NCBI GenBank assembly: GCA_030704615.1
Contig: CM060731.1
Span: 20,524,001-20,588,000, forward strand
Source: Takakia lepidozioides
Lineage: Eukaryota; Streptophyta; Takakiopsida; Takakiales; Takakiaceae
DNA: 64,000 nt
Direction of reading: 5' to 3'
Shown: positions 11,714 to 23,700 of the stretch, one piece after another
Numbering within the stretch: position 1 is the first letter of the stretch
How the letters are laid out: every line of letters begins with the position of its first letter
The notes under the pieces: generated by a model
The model's database searches: none
Seen by the model: the letters and a program-made list of their open reading frames with translations, nothing else
What the model was told of the DNA's origin: nothing
Program-made: the position numbers and the translations under genes

Positions 11714-13000
11714 ATGGCAGGTGGAGCTCCAACTGTTGGGAAAATTTCTGTGAGCAACATTCCCACAGGCAGGAAGGTTTTGTTCCCACTTGCGCTGGTG
11801 ACATCGCTATTTTTCCTGTGGGGCTTTGCGTATGGATTGTTGGATGTGCTGAACAAGCATTTTCAAGAGGTTCTTCACTTGAGCAAGGTCAAGTCCACCG
11901 GGCTGCAGGTGGCCTACTTTGGTGCATACATTGTGTTCCCGCCACTGTTTGGTCAACCAATCGTGCGGAAATTTGGATACAAAGTCTCAATTCTAACCGG
12001 CCTGATGCTCTATGTCGTCGGAGCTCTACTATTCTGGCCGTGCGCTCAATACAAGACCTTCGCAGGCTTTGTTGTTGCAACGTTCGTCATTGCGTGTGGC
12101 TTATCAAACCTTGAAGTAGCAGCGAACACCTACGTGACTGTCTTGGGGAGCCCAAAAACAGCCACATTTAGATTGAACTTTTCTCAATCTTTCAACGGTT
12201 TGGGAAGCTTTATTGGGCCTCTGATAGCATCAAAGTTTTTCTTTAGTGCCGGGAATTCAGGAGATCTCAATTCCGTTAAGTTCATCTATCTTGGAATCGC
12301 TTGCGGCGTCTTCACCGTGGCAGTTTTGTTCTTTTTTGCCAGCCTTCCTGAGATTTCAGATGACGACATGTCTGAGCAATCAGATCTTCCAACGGAGCCG
12401 CTCATGAAACAGCCCCATTTTCTTGGTGGAGTGTTGGCACAATGGTTGTACGTTGGTTCGCAGGTCACGGTGGCCACTTTCTTCATCAACTTGGCCAATG
12501 AAGATGGTATCAAATCCGATTCAAAAGCTTCCCAACTGCTCTCTTACTCTTTGATTCTCTTCACCGTCGGCCGTTTCTTCGCCACATTCTTGTTGAAGTT
12601 CTTCCAATCAAGGTACATTTTGGGAGCTTATGCTGTTCTATGCACCACACTGTGTGCGCTTTCCGCTGGACTGCATGGAGTCGGAGGTACCGTATGTGTT
12701 ATGGTGCTCTTTTTCTTCATGTCCTGCATGTACCCAACGATCTTCACGCTGGCGTTACAAGATCTAGGAGGGAACACCAAGAGAGCGGGGTCCTTTGTCG
12801 TCATGGGCGTCGGTGGTGGTGCCATTTTCCCTCCAACTCAAGGCGCTATTGCAGACAAAGCAAGCACCAGGATCAGCCAGATTGTTCCTACGTTGGGGTT
12901 CTCTTACCTAATTTTCTATGCGTTTCTCCTTGCCAAAGGCCCAACTCCTCCACAGAGTGATGACCTTGAATCCAAGAATCACCTTGAATCCAACAGTTAG
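11714..13000 (+). CDS. L-fucose permease-like MFS sugar/proton symporter
   Basis: A 428-residue intronless ORF of the FucP / glucose-galactose transporter branch of the major facilitator superfamily, with about 12 hydrophobic segments, predicted to import a sugar with protons across a membrane. It keeps the family signatures FFLWGFAYGLLDVLN (Asp44), NLEVAANTYVTVLG (Glu134) and RLNFSQSFNGLGS. Asp44 and Glu134 align with E. coli FucP Asp46 and Glu135, needed for coupling. A hydrophilic loop (SDDDMSEQSDLPTEP) separates the halves, and the tail is soluble. The start chosen is the ATG at 11714 (context AATCATGG); an upstream in-frame ATG at 11558 would add a proline/arginine-rich, non-family extension. 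The family is common in bacteria and fungi and uncommon in plants. Lack of introns between intron-rich neighbours fits ancient horizontal transfer (inference). Substrate unproven. Confidence 0.9.
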   Translation: MAGGAPTVGKISVSNIPTGRKVLFPLALVTSLFFLWGFAYGLLDVLNKHFQEVLHLSKVKSTGLQVAYFGAYIVFPPLFGQPIVRKFGYKVSILTGLMLYVVGALLFWPCAQYKTFAGFVVATFVIACGLSNLEVAANTYVTVLGSPKTATFRLNFSQSFNGLGSFIGPLIASKFFFSAGNSGDLNSVKFIYLGIACGVFTVAVLFFFASLPEISDDDMSEQSDLPTEPLMKQPHFLGGVLAQWLYVGSQVTVATFFINLANEDGIKSDSKASQLLSYSLILFTVGRFFATFLLKFFQSRYILGAYAVLCTTLCALSAGLHGVGGTVCVMVLFFFMSCMYPTIFTLALQDLGGNTKRAGSFVVMGVGGGAIFPPTQGAIADKASTRISQIVPTLGFSYLIFYAFLLAKGPTPPQSDDLESKNHLESNS

Positions 13001-16000
13001 ATAGTTTTTGGAAGTTATTTGTAGCACTTGCAAGCCGTGGGCAGTCCCCTTGGGATTATACACTTCTGATCTTGTTATGGTCAATCAATGGAGGCTGCTG
13101 ATGCTTCTGAATGTATCATGTTCTACAGTCCAATGTACAATAATGAAGTTGTGCAATTCAATCAAAATTCTGGAACTTTGAAATAACTATCGCAGCAAGA
13201 GATCGTGCCCAGCTATATTTCAAAGAGTCTACAGGGTGACGGGGCTTGTCGCTTCATATGAACCTGGAAATTAGGATTATGAGAGACGTCTCACACAGAA
13301 GCCATAGCTGCAAATACTACTGAAGAATTAATTCTAGAAATCGATGAAGCTGACGGCGTTATACTGGGTGGAAACGTGTTGTACCCTTCACACCATAGGT
13401 AGATTGTGCCTTGTAATGGAGTAACAACTGACAGATCATGGGGTGTAATTTCTGGTCAATAAGCATGCCCAGCAGAGGCTCCTAAACTGCCGCTCCATCA
13501 CTATGTTGGGGAGGCGTATGGTGAGGCCTACAAGCTAGATGGCCGTGGGCGGGCAAGAGCCCCAGCAGCAACCCACCATACCCAGCGGGGAGTAATGGCG
13601 CCAGGCTGAGGCGACAGGGGGTCCCGCCACCTGCCCACCAGTTGTCATGACATGTGAGGCTGATCCTGATAGGGTGCGGGAGAATGCCGCACGAATGGGC
13701 CGAAATTTGGTGAGGCTCACCATTTTGAAGCGCCAGAGAGTGCTACTGGGGACGCGCGATCTCGTCCTACATCGCAGGCCACACGCTATTGTGAAGATAG
13801 AGCTCAGGGCTATGGAATCTTGAATAGAGTAAAGCCCTCGTGGTAAGACTTCACCTAATACAAAAAGCCCATAAAAAGTTTTCCTTCAAGGCGGAGCTGC
13901 TCATAATTTGTCATAGCAAGGTATAGGTTGTATACCCTTGAGAACAAGTATGTAATCGTCGGCAGAGATGTTGTATTCAATGAGTCCAAGAACTTTCATA
14001 AGGAAACAGTTGTTCCAAATCACTGGTATTTAAAAAAGTCAAAAGTAAATTACAATCTAACTGTGGGGCCAAATACTTTGTTCTACAGACATCTGAGCCC
14101 GATGGAAAACTTTGCACAAAATGCATTTGTCAAACCATTCCTTTTCGTGCCCACCCACCTATCTATGGCCCTTGCATAGGCAAATTAAACTCCCACACAA
14201 GAGTGTACTATCTCTCTCTCCTGGAAGTCCAACAGCTGACAGGAGCCTTGGCCAGGTTGAGATGAAACTTGTTCGTCACTCCTCGTCCCCATTTTCTGTT
14301 CCATCCAAGGTCTACAGCCAAGAAGTTACAACAGACAAAAGTATAGTGATGTGAGAGCCTAGTAAACTCTGCACAAACTCCCTGAACTCCATAACAGATT
14401 CTCCCCCGTATCCCCCAAGAGCACATCCAGTAAGAAGATGTCTCGTTGTTGAACTCTTAGCTGACCTCCTTGGCCAGCCACTCTTCTCATGAACTGCATG
14501 GCTCCCTGTCCTGCAGAGACACGGTTGATGAGTTTAGCTAGCATATCCAAACTCTAGCATTGAACATCTGACAGACAAACCTCTCCTTGAAGAAATCCAT
14601 TGTGTTGTCATTGAACCTATACTTTTAAATGCCCCACAACTGTTGACAAGACTCTGTATATTGCCATTGCTGTCTCCCCAAAATTCCTAATAAAAGTTGC
14701 ACAGGACAATCAGACGAAGAAGGCACTCACACAGTTTGTAAGTACACAGATGCCATACCCTTCTTGCTAATGACCTGCACGATACATTAGGGTTTGAGTT
14801 TGACACAAAGTTGGGTGACAAACCAGTAAAAAACTGCCATAATTCTTCCACAGCGAATCATCCCATCTGGGGAATGAAATTCATTTCAGCAGGTCTCAGA
14901 TAATTTTCATTGACCAAACCAAGAAAGAGAAAATTAAAATTAAGGAGGGTAATTTCTCTGCAGTACCCACCACACTCTAAGTGCTACATGAATTATCTGG
15001 TTGTTTCAGCTTACCAGTTCATATGTTTCAGTATTGTCATAAACTGACAATCTGGAATAATTTCTTGAGCTCATGCCACTGCAATAAGGGCGTCCATTGC
15101 TCCCTTTTGTGGCGCTGTTTTCTGTGGAGGTGGTGGGTCTTGAAAGTCCTCCTACAACAAGCGCAAATAAACAAGTACAAATTTAAGGCCAGCAAGGTAC
15201 ACCAAAGTAAAACATTCACGACAGATCCTTAACTAATGCATTATGAATGGAGAGAAACAAAGGACAATCCACCATTTTACAGTACTGGCAACACAAATTT
15301 GCAGAACATTATTCAACTGAAAGTCAGAATAAAATAAGTACCCTTCTCCATTCAATAATTAATTAGTGAATGGTCAAGGCAGGGAAATGAAAATGGCAGC
15401 CAATGGGATGGGGTATTTGGGGGGCATGAGGCGCAGTGTCAATGCTTCCACAAGCGCCAACAGAGGTGCAGCGTGAGAAAGTGCCATGTTTGCAAGCACT
15501 CGCAAGCAACAGGAAAGGAGGGATGTGAAGCTTCTAGAGAAGTGTGCCCCTTCCCTTCATCTGGAGGGCTCAGGGACAGCGCTGCCTCATTTCCTTTTGT
15601 GAGAGACCGAAAAGTAAAGGTAGGGGAGTGGGTGAGAGATCGTGAGGGAGAAGCGAGGGGAGAGGGCAACAGACTGAGAGAGAGGGTCTAGTAGATAGTA
15701 AGTAGGGGGAAGTTAGTAACAGCTCTACCATTAGCTAATTAATACAATATCTCATGAAACATCCAGACACAGTTGATCTGTCACCTATTGCCTCCGACCA
15801 CAAAATGGACGTCATCTCAATCATAAGGCCAACCTCAGACAAGGGCTGGAATTGGGTTTGAACCCAAGATTACCCATATTTAGTGAAAGCTATAGGCCGG
15901 ATCTAAGGCCCTCACATTTGTACGGTAGACAGGTATTTCTCACATTGACAAACATGTGTTATTAAGTGGAGAAGAGGATTGGCTACAATGAAAAATTGGT

Positions 16001-17727
16001 GCTAGTTTTTGGGTCAAAGGTAACTAACCACATTGTAGATCACAGTGATGAACAGAGAGCAACTGGGGCAGCGTGCAATCTCTTCTCCAATTTTCAGGTC
16101 TTCCTGCCAAGCATAAGATACCATCACATGAAAAGATCCATTATCCTGAAACTTCTGAAGCTGACCGGACAAATATCTCTGACTGCATGTCCTTCTCGAG
16201 CTTAAACAAGACAGGCTGGAGGTTGAGACTGAAGAACATCTCTTCTCCCTCTACTGCAAATTATAGGGCCACTACTGCACTTTTAAACAAAGCACATCCT
16301 GACATAGGTGTTCCATTCAGAGGATATCGCAAGATATTTACACGAGGCTCTCCACCGTAGAGAATCTTAAAGCTGAATTGTAGTTTTCTGGTTGTGCTGG
16401 TGGTTTTTGGGGCCCCATTTTTCTTCTGTCTTGTTTTCTACTTTCTTTGACCCATGCTTTCCCTAGACATTATAAAGTTTATGTCTTTCTTCCGATGAGC
16501 CAACTACAGATCATTTCTGACATAGACCAATCATCAGGAGATTCGCTGATAATCGTCCGGAAAAGGTCAGTACCTCACAGCACTTGAAACTACCCACATA
16601 ACTGCCCATGATTCTATGCAGCTTCCCAGTGAAACACTCTGCATATGCTGAAAGAACCTACCAGAGAACACCAACAGCATTGTGCTTAGTTTAAATCTAA
16701 CCTTGTCGTTTTGCTCTTTTAACTACAATTTCCCAAGGACCAACTTCCAAGTTCGGCGACTAAGCAGATCAACTATCAAATGGATTCAAAGTAAGTTCTT
16801 ATGTCAAGCACTCTCTGGAACCAAAATAAATAATTGAACTTTGACCGCAGTTATCCTCTTAAGCATTCCGTGTAGTGGGGCTTCCTAAGGGAGGGAAAAA
16901 ATTGCAGAGTGTTTCAATTTAGTTCACCATCACTCGGTAGCAGCATTAGAACCGACCATATTAAACGGACAGCCGTTACTCCTCAGCAAAGTACCAAAGA
17001 AAATACCATAGGGTTGTTCAGCTATTTCCGTACAATCCCTGGTGCGGAAAGCATGACTTTCATTCCAGAAAGCTAGGTGGACATGTATTCTGGCAGAAAA
17101 CGGCTTGACGCTTCGCATAGTGTGTGAGAAACTCTTCACGCCTACTGAGCTAATAGGAATAAATGATTCAAACCCTAGTTTCACACCAAGCTCCTCGAAT
17201 TCACTCGAAAACAAGAGTTCCTTGATGATCGGGCTGCTGCTGACAGTATGCAGTCTCGTTCTGCTTGCACGTTGTTTTGATCTATCATGGCCTAAAAAGA
17301 AATACGAAATCTAAGGGACTACCTTTGTGATTTGAAAAAGGTCACCACAGGGGCAGGGATACGTGAAGGCCTGCAGCTCATCGCTCCACTCCATATCCTC
17401 GATCTCTACATCGTCGTACGACATTCTTTCTTCTCTCTCCTCTTCTCCTGTACGTTTCTATCACTCCGCTGCGTCTCCCACCCCCTTCCTCTTCTTATCA
17501 ATTCTCCTCTCTCTCACCCACTGAGAAATCTCTCTCTTTTCCTGTAGCCTGCTGTGCACTGCACTCTCTCTCCCCTGTTAAGCCCTAACCCTACTCCGTT
17601 TGTATTGTTTCCGTTTCTATTTTCCTTTTACTATCGTTATTTTTATGTAACGGAATAATGGTCGGTAACAATTATAGTGTAAGGGGCCCATTGTGTTTGT
17701 CAGGAAAGAGTTGTGGTCGCTAGAGCG
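13001..17727. other. No gene recognised; ends in a pyrimidine-rich region upstream of REV1
   Basis: 13,001-13,200 is probably the 3' region of the transporter gene. 13,200-17,300 holds only short open frames without recognisable family or consistent splice structure. 17,400-17,590 is strongly CT-rich (runs of TCTC, TCTTCTC, CTCTCTCTC), as often seen in plant core promoters or 5' leaders, and lies directly upstream of the REV1 start. Confidence 0.5.
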
Positions 17728-20700
17728 ATGGCGTCTCCCCCTCCGCCCCCTCCCCATCAAGAGGACTGCGAGGTCTCCAGCAAGGGATCACGAAAAAGGA
17801 AAATTGGGGAGGAACCCAAGCTCGGCATGTCGTGGGGTGCGCAGTCTTACAGCGCGGAAAAAATCAGCGGCATCAGAGAGAAAGAAGGCGGCACATCGGA
17901 CTTCGGAAGGTGCTGGCCCTCTCTCTGTTTTCATTGTCATGATCGTGCAAAAGAACTTCAATTAGCCTGGATAATTCGGCTGAAATACATGGATTTGGAG
18001 CTTATTTGGAGCTGAATGTTTTTGGGTGGTAGTGCCTTGGTCAATCACCCGGAGTTGATGCTTCCAGTGCAGTCATGGAATATTTGCAACAAAATTTATC
18101 GTGGATTGTTTCATGCGTCTAATAAAACTTTCGAGTCAAATCGATTCGACCCTTTTCAGTTTAGTTGAGTCCAGTCGTTCTGTCTTTGAAATCCCAGCTG
18201 TCAATTTAGCTTGTTTCCCATGCTAAATGTATCCGTCCATTGAAATTGTGGGGCCAGCTGGGTGCCTAACTGGTTGAATGACAGTTCAATGCACGTGAGA
18301 TATTTTTGGCATATGGGATTCGTGGTCAGATAAGATTGTCAAGGAAAATTGGGTTGTGCCCCTGGTCTTCGGGAGAGCAGATATATGGCAGAGAAGCGGC
18401 ACAAACTACACGTTCAATATCAGGCGGATTCTTCCAACAAGCTTCTGAGGTAGGCCAATTTAGTCTGGAAATGGCAATCGCACCTCATTAACTTTCTTAA
18501 GGTTACATGTTCTCAGGGTGCTGGAAGTATTTGGAAACCGTACTCAGAAATTTGGGATCTCATTAGTCCCTTGGGGCATTGGTGGACTCGCTGGACCAAT
18601 AGATACATATTACAGAAGACAGGAGCTGTTTACTTCCTGCTATTTGTGGCAGAGAAACCTGGCTATTGGAAATGGTCTGACAATATGTATGTTTTTTGGT
18701 GGTGAAAATGCAGCTGTGCTATAGCAGCTGCGGCAGCCCAGCATTCAAAAGAATGCCAAACTACTCTCAATGACAATACCAGAAATCACTTGTTGAAGGG
18801 AGTGTCAATCTGGGTGGACGGCTTCACTATACCCTCCCATCAGGTCCATCTCTCCCTGCTCTGACTGTTTCTTCTCTTGGTGCCACCTATTCCATTAGAA
18901 GTCACTGTATCCTGGCATGGGCAGGCATGAATGCAGGGTTCTATTAGTATAAGTGAATGCCATAATAGTAATGCTGATTGTTTTGGAAGAGATGAAGATA
19001 CACTGCGAATAATAGCAATCTATGCTAAGTTGATGTGATGTGTTATTGAAACCCTCTCATTGTGGGTAAATCCATGTAATAGCTATCCATGCCCACATCA
19101 GTAGTATTTGTTCTCAGGGGTAAAGGGGCAGCAGTCTGCAGATGCAAGCGGGATGTTGTCTCAAAAGTTCATAATTGCTATTCTATGAAGTGCAAATCGT
19201 CCAGTACATAATGGAACGCATGCTATGCAACATGGACAACAATGGGCTCATGAAAACCTACGTAATTAATCATTTGACTTGACTCACCAATTAAATGCCA
19301 ACATATTTTCTTGCAGGAGCTGCGGCATCTAATGCTTTGCTATGGGGGAGTGTTTGAGAATTACTTCAGAAGGGACCTGGTTACTCACATTATCTGCAGC
19401 ACTCTTCCTGACAGCAAGATCAAAGACCCCAGGTAACCTATGTTTTTCCTCCCTTTTCCTTTGCACATCTGGTGCTGTGCCAGGCTACCTTTGTTTGACT
19501 CCCACTCTTTTTCTCTATTTGTTGCCGTGTCTGATGGGAAGTTTCACAGCTCTATCCGTCTTTTGAAGGTCCTTGAGTCGCGGATTACCCATTGTGAGGC
19601 CTGAATGGATTGTGGACAGTATTGCTGCTGGTCGACTCCTTAATTGTAAGTGGGCTTCTCCAATGACTGGTGTTCTTAAACTTTGTGATTTGGAGAGCGG
19701 AGAGATATGTTAGACTGGGGGATTACGTCAGATAGGTCTTCTGGGATACTGCAACAAATCACAGCTGGTGATGTCGTCAGGTCTTTCATTGAGATTGTTC
19801 AGTGATCCAAGAACATGTCATCATGGCTGACTTGTATGTGAAGGGGGGGGCTACCAACCACAGCGCATTGCGTACGAACATCCTAACCAGCGCACTCTCT
19901 CTGGTTCATATTTCACTCCAAAGCTGAATGTTGAGCCATCTTCAACCTCAATCATTGAAGGAACTTCAGGGTTCTTCCAAGCTATAGACATGGAACCAGT
20001 CTGTCCTCAAGAGGAGATCAGAGTGGAAAGCAGAGAGGAACTGCAGAAGCCGTCAGAGCATCTACAAACAAAGGCAGAACCAACTGTTGTTAGCTCAGCT
20101 GATCGAAGGGCCGCAAGTGGGCAAGTGGACCAAGGAGATGGCGCAGGTCAGTATATCAAGTTGGCCTGTCTCTTGAAACCAAAATATATTGGGGGTTTGG
20201 TTAGGGTACCCCTTCATTGCCAATCACGTTTTAATATTAAGGTCTTTGATATGCCTGTTGGCCTCGCCAGTTCGGGCAGATGGGGTCACCCTGCAACCCA
20301 TCCTGTTAATAGATCTGTTCGCCTCCCGCTCCGGTAGAGTGTCCGCTCTCAAGAGTTTGCTCTGCAGATCACTGGTCCACTCTACATGTCAGGAGTCCTT
20401 GCTCAGAGATAACAATCAGTGTTGAGCAGATAAACCAAAAACAGTCCGTTGCTGAGCAACTTGGGCTCTTGGAGCAATAGGTTAACTGAAGGTTTCAAAT
20501 GTGAGATTATCAGGAAATTTGCATTGTTATTTCTAACAATGAAGTAGGTGACAATTTGCACAGCAGATGCACCTGGACATCAGTCTTTCCCTCCAGAAAG
20601 AGACAGATTGTTACAGAAAACTCAAGCTCATACAGACATCTTTGCCGAAGGAGAGGATAGGCCAAGCTCCTCAGTGCCAGGAGGGAGAGAGAGAGATGTG

Positions 20701-23700
20701 AAGAACTCAAGCATGGTTGCAAACAGCAATAAAGGGATAGGGGGACATGCTCGAGCTGCTGTCAAAACCCATTCGACACTGGGCGACTCGAATTTTGTTC
20801 AGAATTATTTTAAGGCAGGTTGCTTTTGCTATTATTCTCTTGCACTGTGGTCACCCATTGCCCATCATCACAAGCTAACACTGGGCTAGCATGGGATGGA
20901 TAATGGATGCAGTTTTCAAGGCTCCATTTCATAGGAACATGGCGAAATCGATATCAAGGGCTTGTTTGGGGCTTGGGGAAATCTGAACACGCAGAAGTAC
21001 TGGACCATGCAGCCAACAAACCTACTTCCAGGACCAACCGTGCAATCATCCACATTGACATGGCAAGAGTTGGATCTTCAATAGATGGTTCAATCATATT
21101 TAAACACTACATTTGGTTCTTATTTTTTGGTAAATGTGCATTCTTTGAAGTGAACCTTAGTACTATGTGTAAAAGGGATTGATCTGAAATAACAATTAGT
21201 GGTCACTGGAAATTTGCCATGAAATTTTGATTTGTTTGTGGTGGTGGGACGGGTAGGATTGTTTCTTTGTGGCTGTGGTAATCAGAGATCGTCAAGAATT
21301 GAATGGCAGACCTGTGGCAGTTTGCCACTCCAGTAGTGCTCAGGGCACTGGAGAAATATCATCGGCAAACTATCCAGCAAGAGCTTTTGGTCAGCAATGT
21401 TGTTTAATCATTTACATTGTCTTTTGTCTGGTTTCATTCTTGGAATGGTATGTTGCTGTAATTTTCTTCCTCTTGCAACTGAGGAGCAAAACTATATCTT
21501 GGAATCCACTAAGTCGATCCCTTGTATATTCTGAATTGTTGAAAGGAGAATTACTCTTGCTGAGGAACAAACTCTTGTGTAACCTGACTTGATTGTTGAT
21601 GGCATTGGCTTGCACCTGGACTTCCAGGGATTCGCTTATTCTGTGGACCTACATGGCAGGGACCAGCATAAAATTCCCTTGTTGATTAGCAGTGAAGAGC
21701 TTGCTAAAGTTACTCTCAAGGAGTTATCGCTGAACAGTTTATTTATGAATGTCAGGAGTAAGAGCAGGCATGTTTGTTCGTGACGCAAAGGCACGCTGCC
21801 CAAATCTGGAGATAGTCCCGTATGACTTTGAAGCGTATGAGCAGGTTATATTCTTTCTTTGTTATTTGTTATCTTCTTTCTTTTATACCTTGAATCTGCT
21901 ACGATAGGGCAAGTGTACATCACATTGTTGACGTAATCAAAGCCTCATTGATTCCAGTTACATAGTAGGGAGGAACAATGTGTCTCTACAAGTTTCTATC
22001 CTTTTGTATCAAGACTGGCATCATCAGGAAAGAGTAGAAGCTGATTGGTGGTGGTGTTGAAGCAGGTGGCAAAGCAGGTTTATGATATATTGCATCATCA
22101 CTGTCGAAGAGTACAGGCAAGTACTATTACTGCCTAATTTCTTTGTTCACACACACAGCAGATGTGAATGACCCCAATGACTTCCATGTCGTAGCAGATA
22201 TCTGCTACGATATGTAGATCTTAGATCTGCTACGGTATGTAGATTCCATGTCCCAGATATCTGATATCTCCTGGGAAGACATTATGTGCGCACCGAAATC
22301 CTTAGCAGGTTTAACTGCCTTTAGCAAAGTACTCACAATATGAATGCTATTTGCAGGCAGTCAGCTGTGATGAGGCATTCTTGGACGTGACAGAGCAAGG
22401 GGATGCTGTTGACATTGCAAGCAGCATACGGCAGCAGATCTTTGAGGCAACCAAGTGCACTGCAAGTGCTGGAATTGCTGGAAACATGCTGTTAGCCCGC
22501 CTTGCAACACGCAAGGCAAAACCCAATGGCCAATTTTATATTCCACCTGAGGATGTATTTTCCCTTCTCCTTTCATTCATTTGGGTTGAAAACTTGTGTC
22601 TTCCTAGCCCAGTATTGTTACTTCAACAAACAAGGTCCAATTACTCCTTCATCTTAAAGGATGTGAAATTTGTCACTCTTTTGACCCTTCCATGCCAAAA
22701 TTGTGGAGGACTACTCTCCAGGGATGGAAGGGCTTAGCGTTGACACTTACAAATACTTTCATGAACAGGTGGAGCAGTTCATAGCAGATCTAGCAGTGGA
22801 GGATCTGCCAGGTGTTGGATGGGCGCTGCAAGAGAAGCTACATTTGCAGAAGCTTTACAAGTGCACTGATCTGCGAACTGTATCCAAGGTGTGTTTTTAA
22901 CACACCCATACTGTTGTGGTGCACACCTGCTAAACCTTTCAAGGTGTTATGGGTTGTGGCACTCATAGATCTGAAGTGTGCACTGCTACTGCATTGTGAT
23001 CCTTTAGGACTATTGTAAATGTTGTGGTCATATCTACAACTAAATGAGCATACTGGAAAGGCATCTTCTGTGGCTTTTTCTGGTGATGTGGGTAGCAGAT
23101 GTGTGGACTGGCAACAACCAAGCTATGCTTCATAGTGAAGATGCCTGTAAGGAGCACTTGTCGACCTATTTTGAGAAGCATTGTGAGAATGTTGTTGACA
23201 GGAGGTGCTTCAGAGAGAGGTCGGAATGAAGACAGGTGGCATGTTGTGGTCCTACTCCCGGGGGATTGACCTGCGCCAAGTCCAGCCTGCTCAAGTAATT
23301 TCACACCTCAGCAACCTAGGGTGGGTTTACTGCACAGCCAGAGAGAAGCAACCATGGCTGTTGTCATGTTCAGGAGCCAAGTACTATCACCTAGAACTAG
23401 CCCACCCCCGACCGGGGGCTGTACCTGGAAGCCAGGGAAAGTGGCTCTTGTTGGCTGGATTCTTCTCTCTCTCCCACCTAGAACTACTGTTAGGGGTCCA
23501 ACTTAAACTGATGACTTGCTATCTTGCCTTAGGGTGTGGGTGCAGTCTATGCAGCAAAGGCAGTGTTTGTCTGTCTTGTGAACTTGTTTTTTTCAATTGT
23601 TGTAACTTGTGAGAATGCTCAGTGAATCATGTGGGCATTTCTCTGTCTTGTTAAGGGCTTGCTGGCGTTTTGTGTTAGTCTCCACATGGAGAGGTTATGG

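Noticed and set aside
13535-14550. Short minus-strand ORFs between the transporter and REV1
   Set aside because: No motif, no consistent splice pattern and no codon signal visible by eye.
15840-15870. GGGTTTGAACCCAAG as a tRNA T-arm
   Set aside because: No acceptor, D or anticodon stems can be formed around it.
16930-17214. Minus-strand 94-codon ORF upstream of REV1 as a divergent gene
   Set aside because: It has no ATG at its start, no recognisable family and no matching exons; it is more likely chance.
21412-21783. ORFs inside REV1 introns as nested genes
   Set aside because: They are bounded by REV1 splice sites and show no protein-like conservation.
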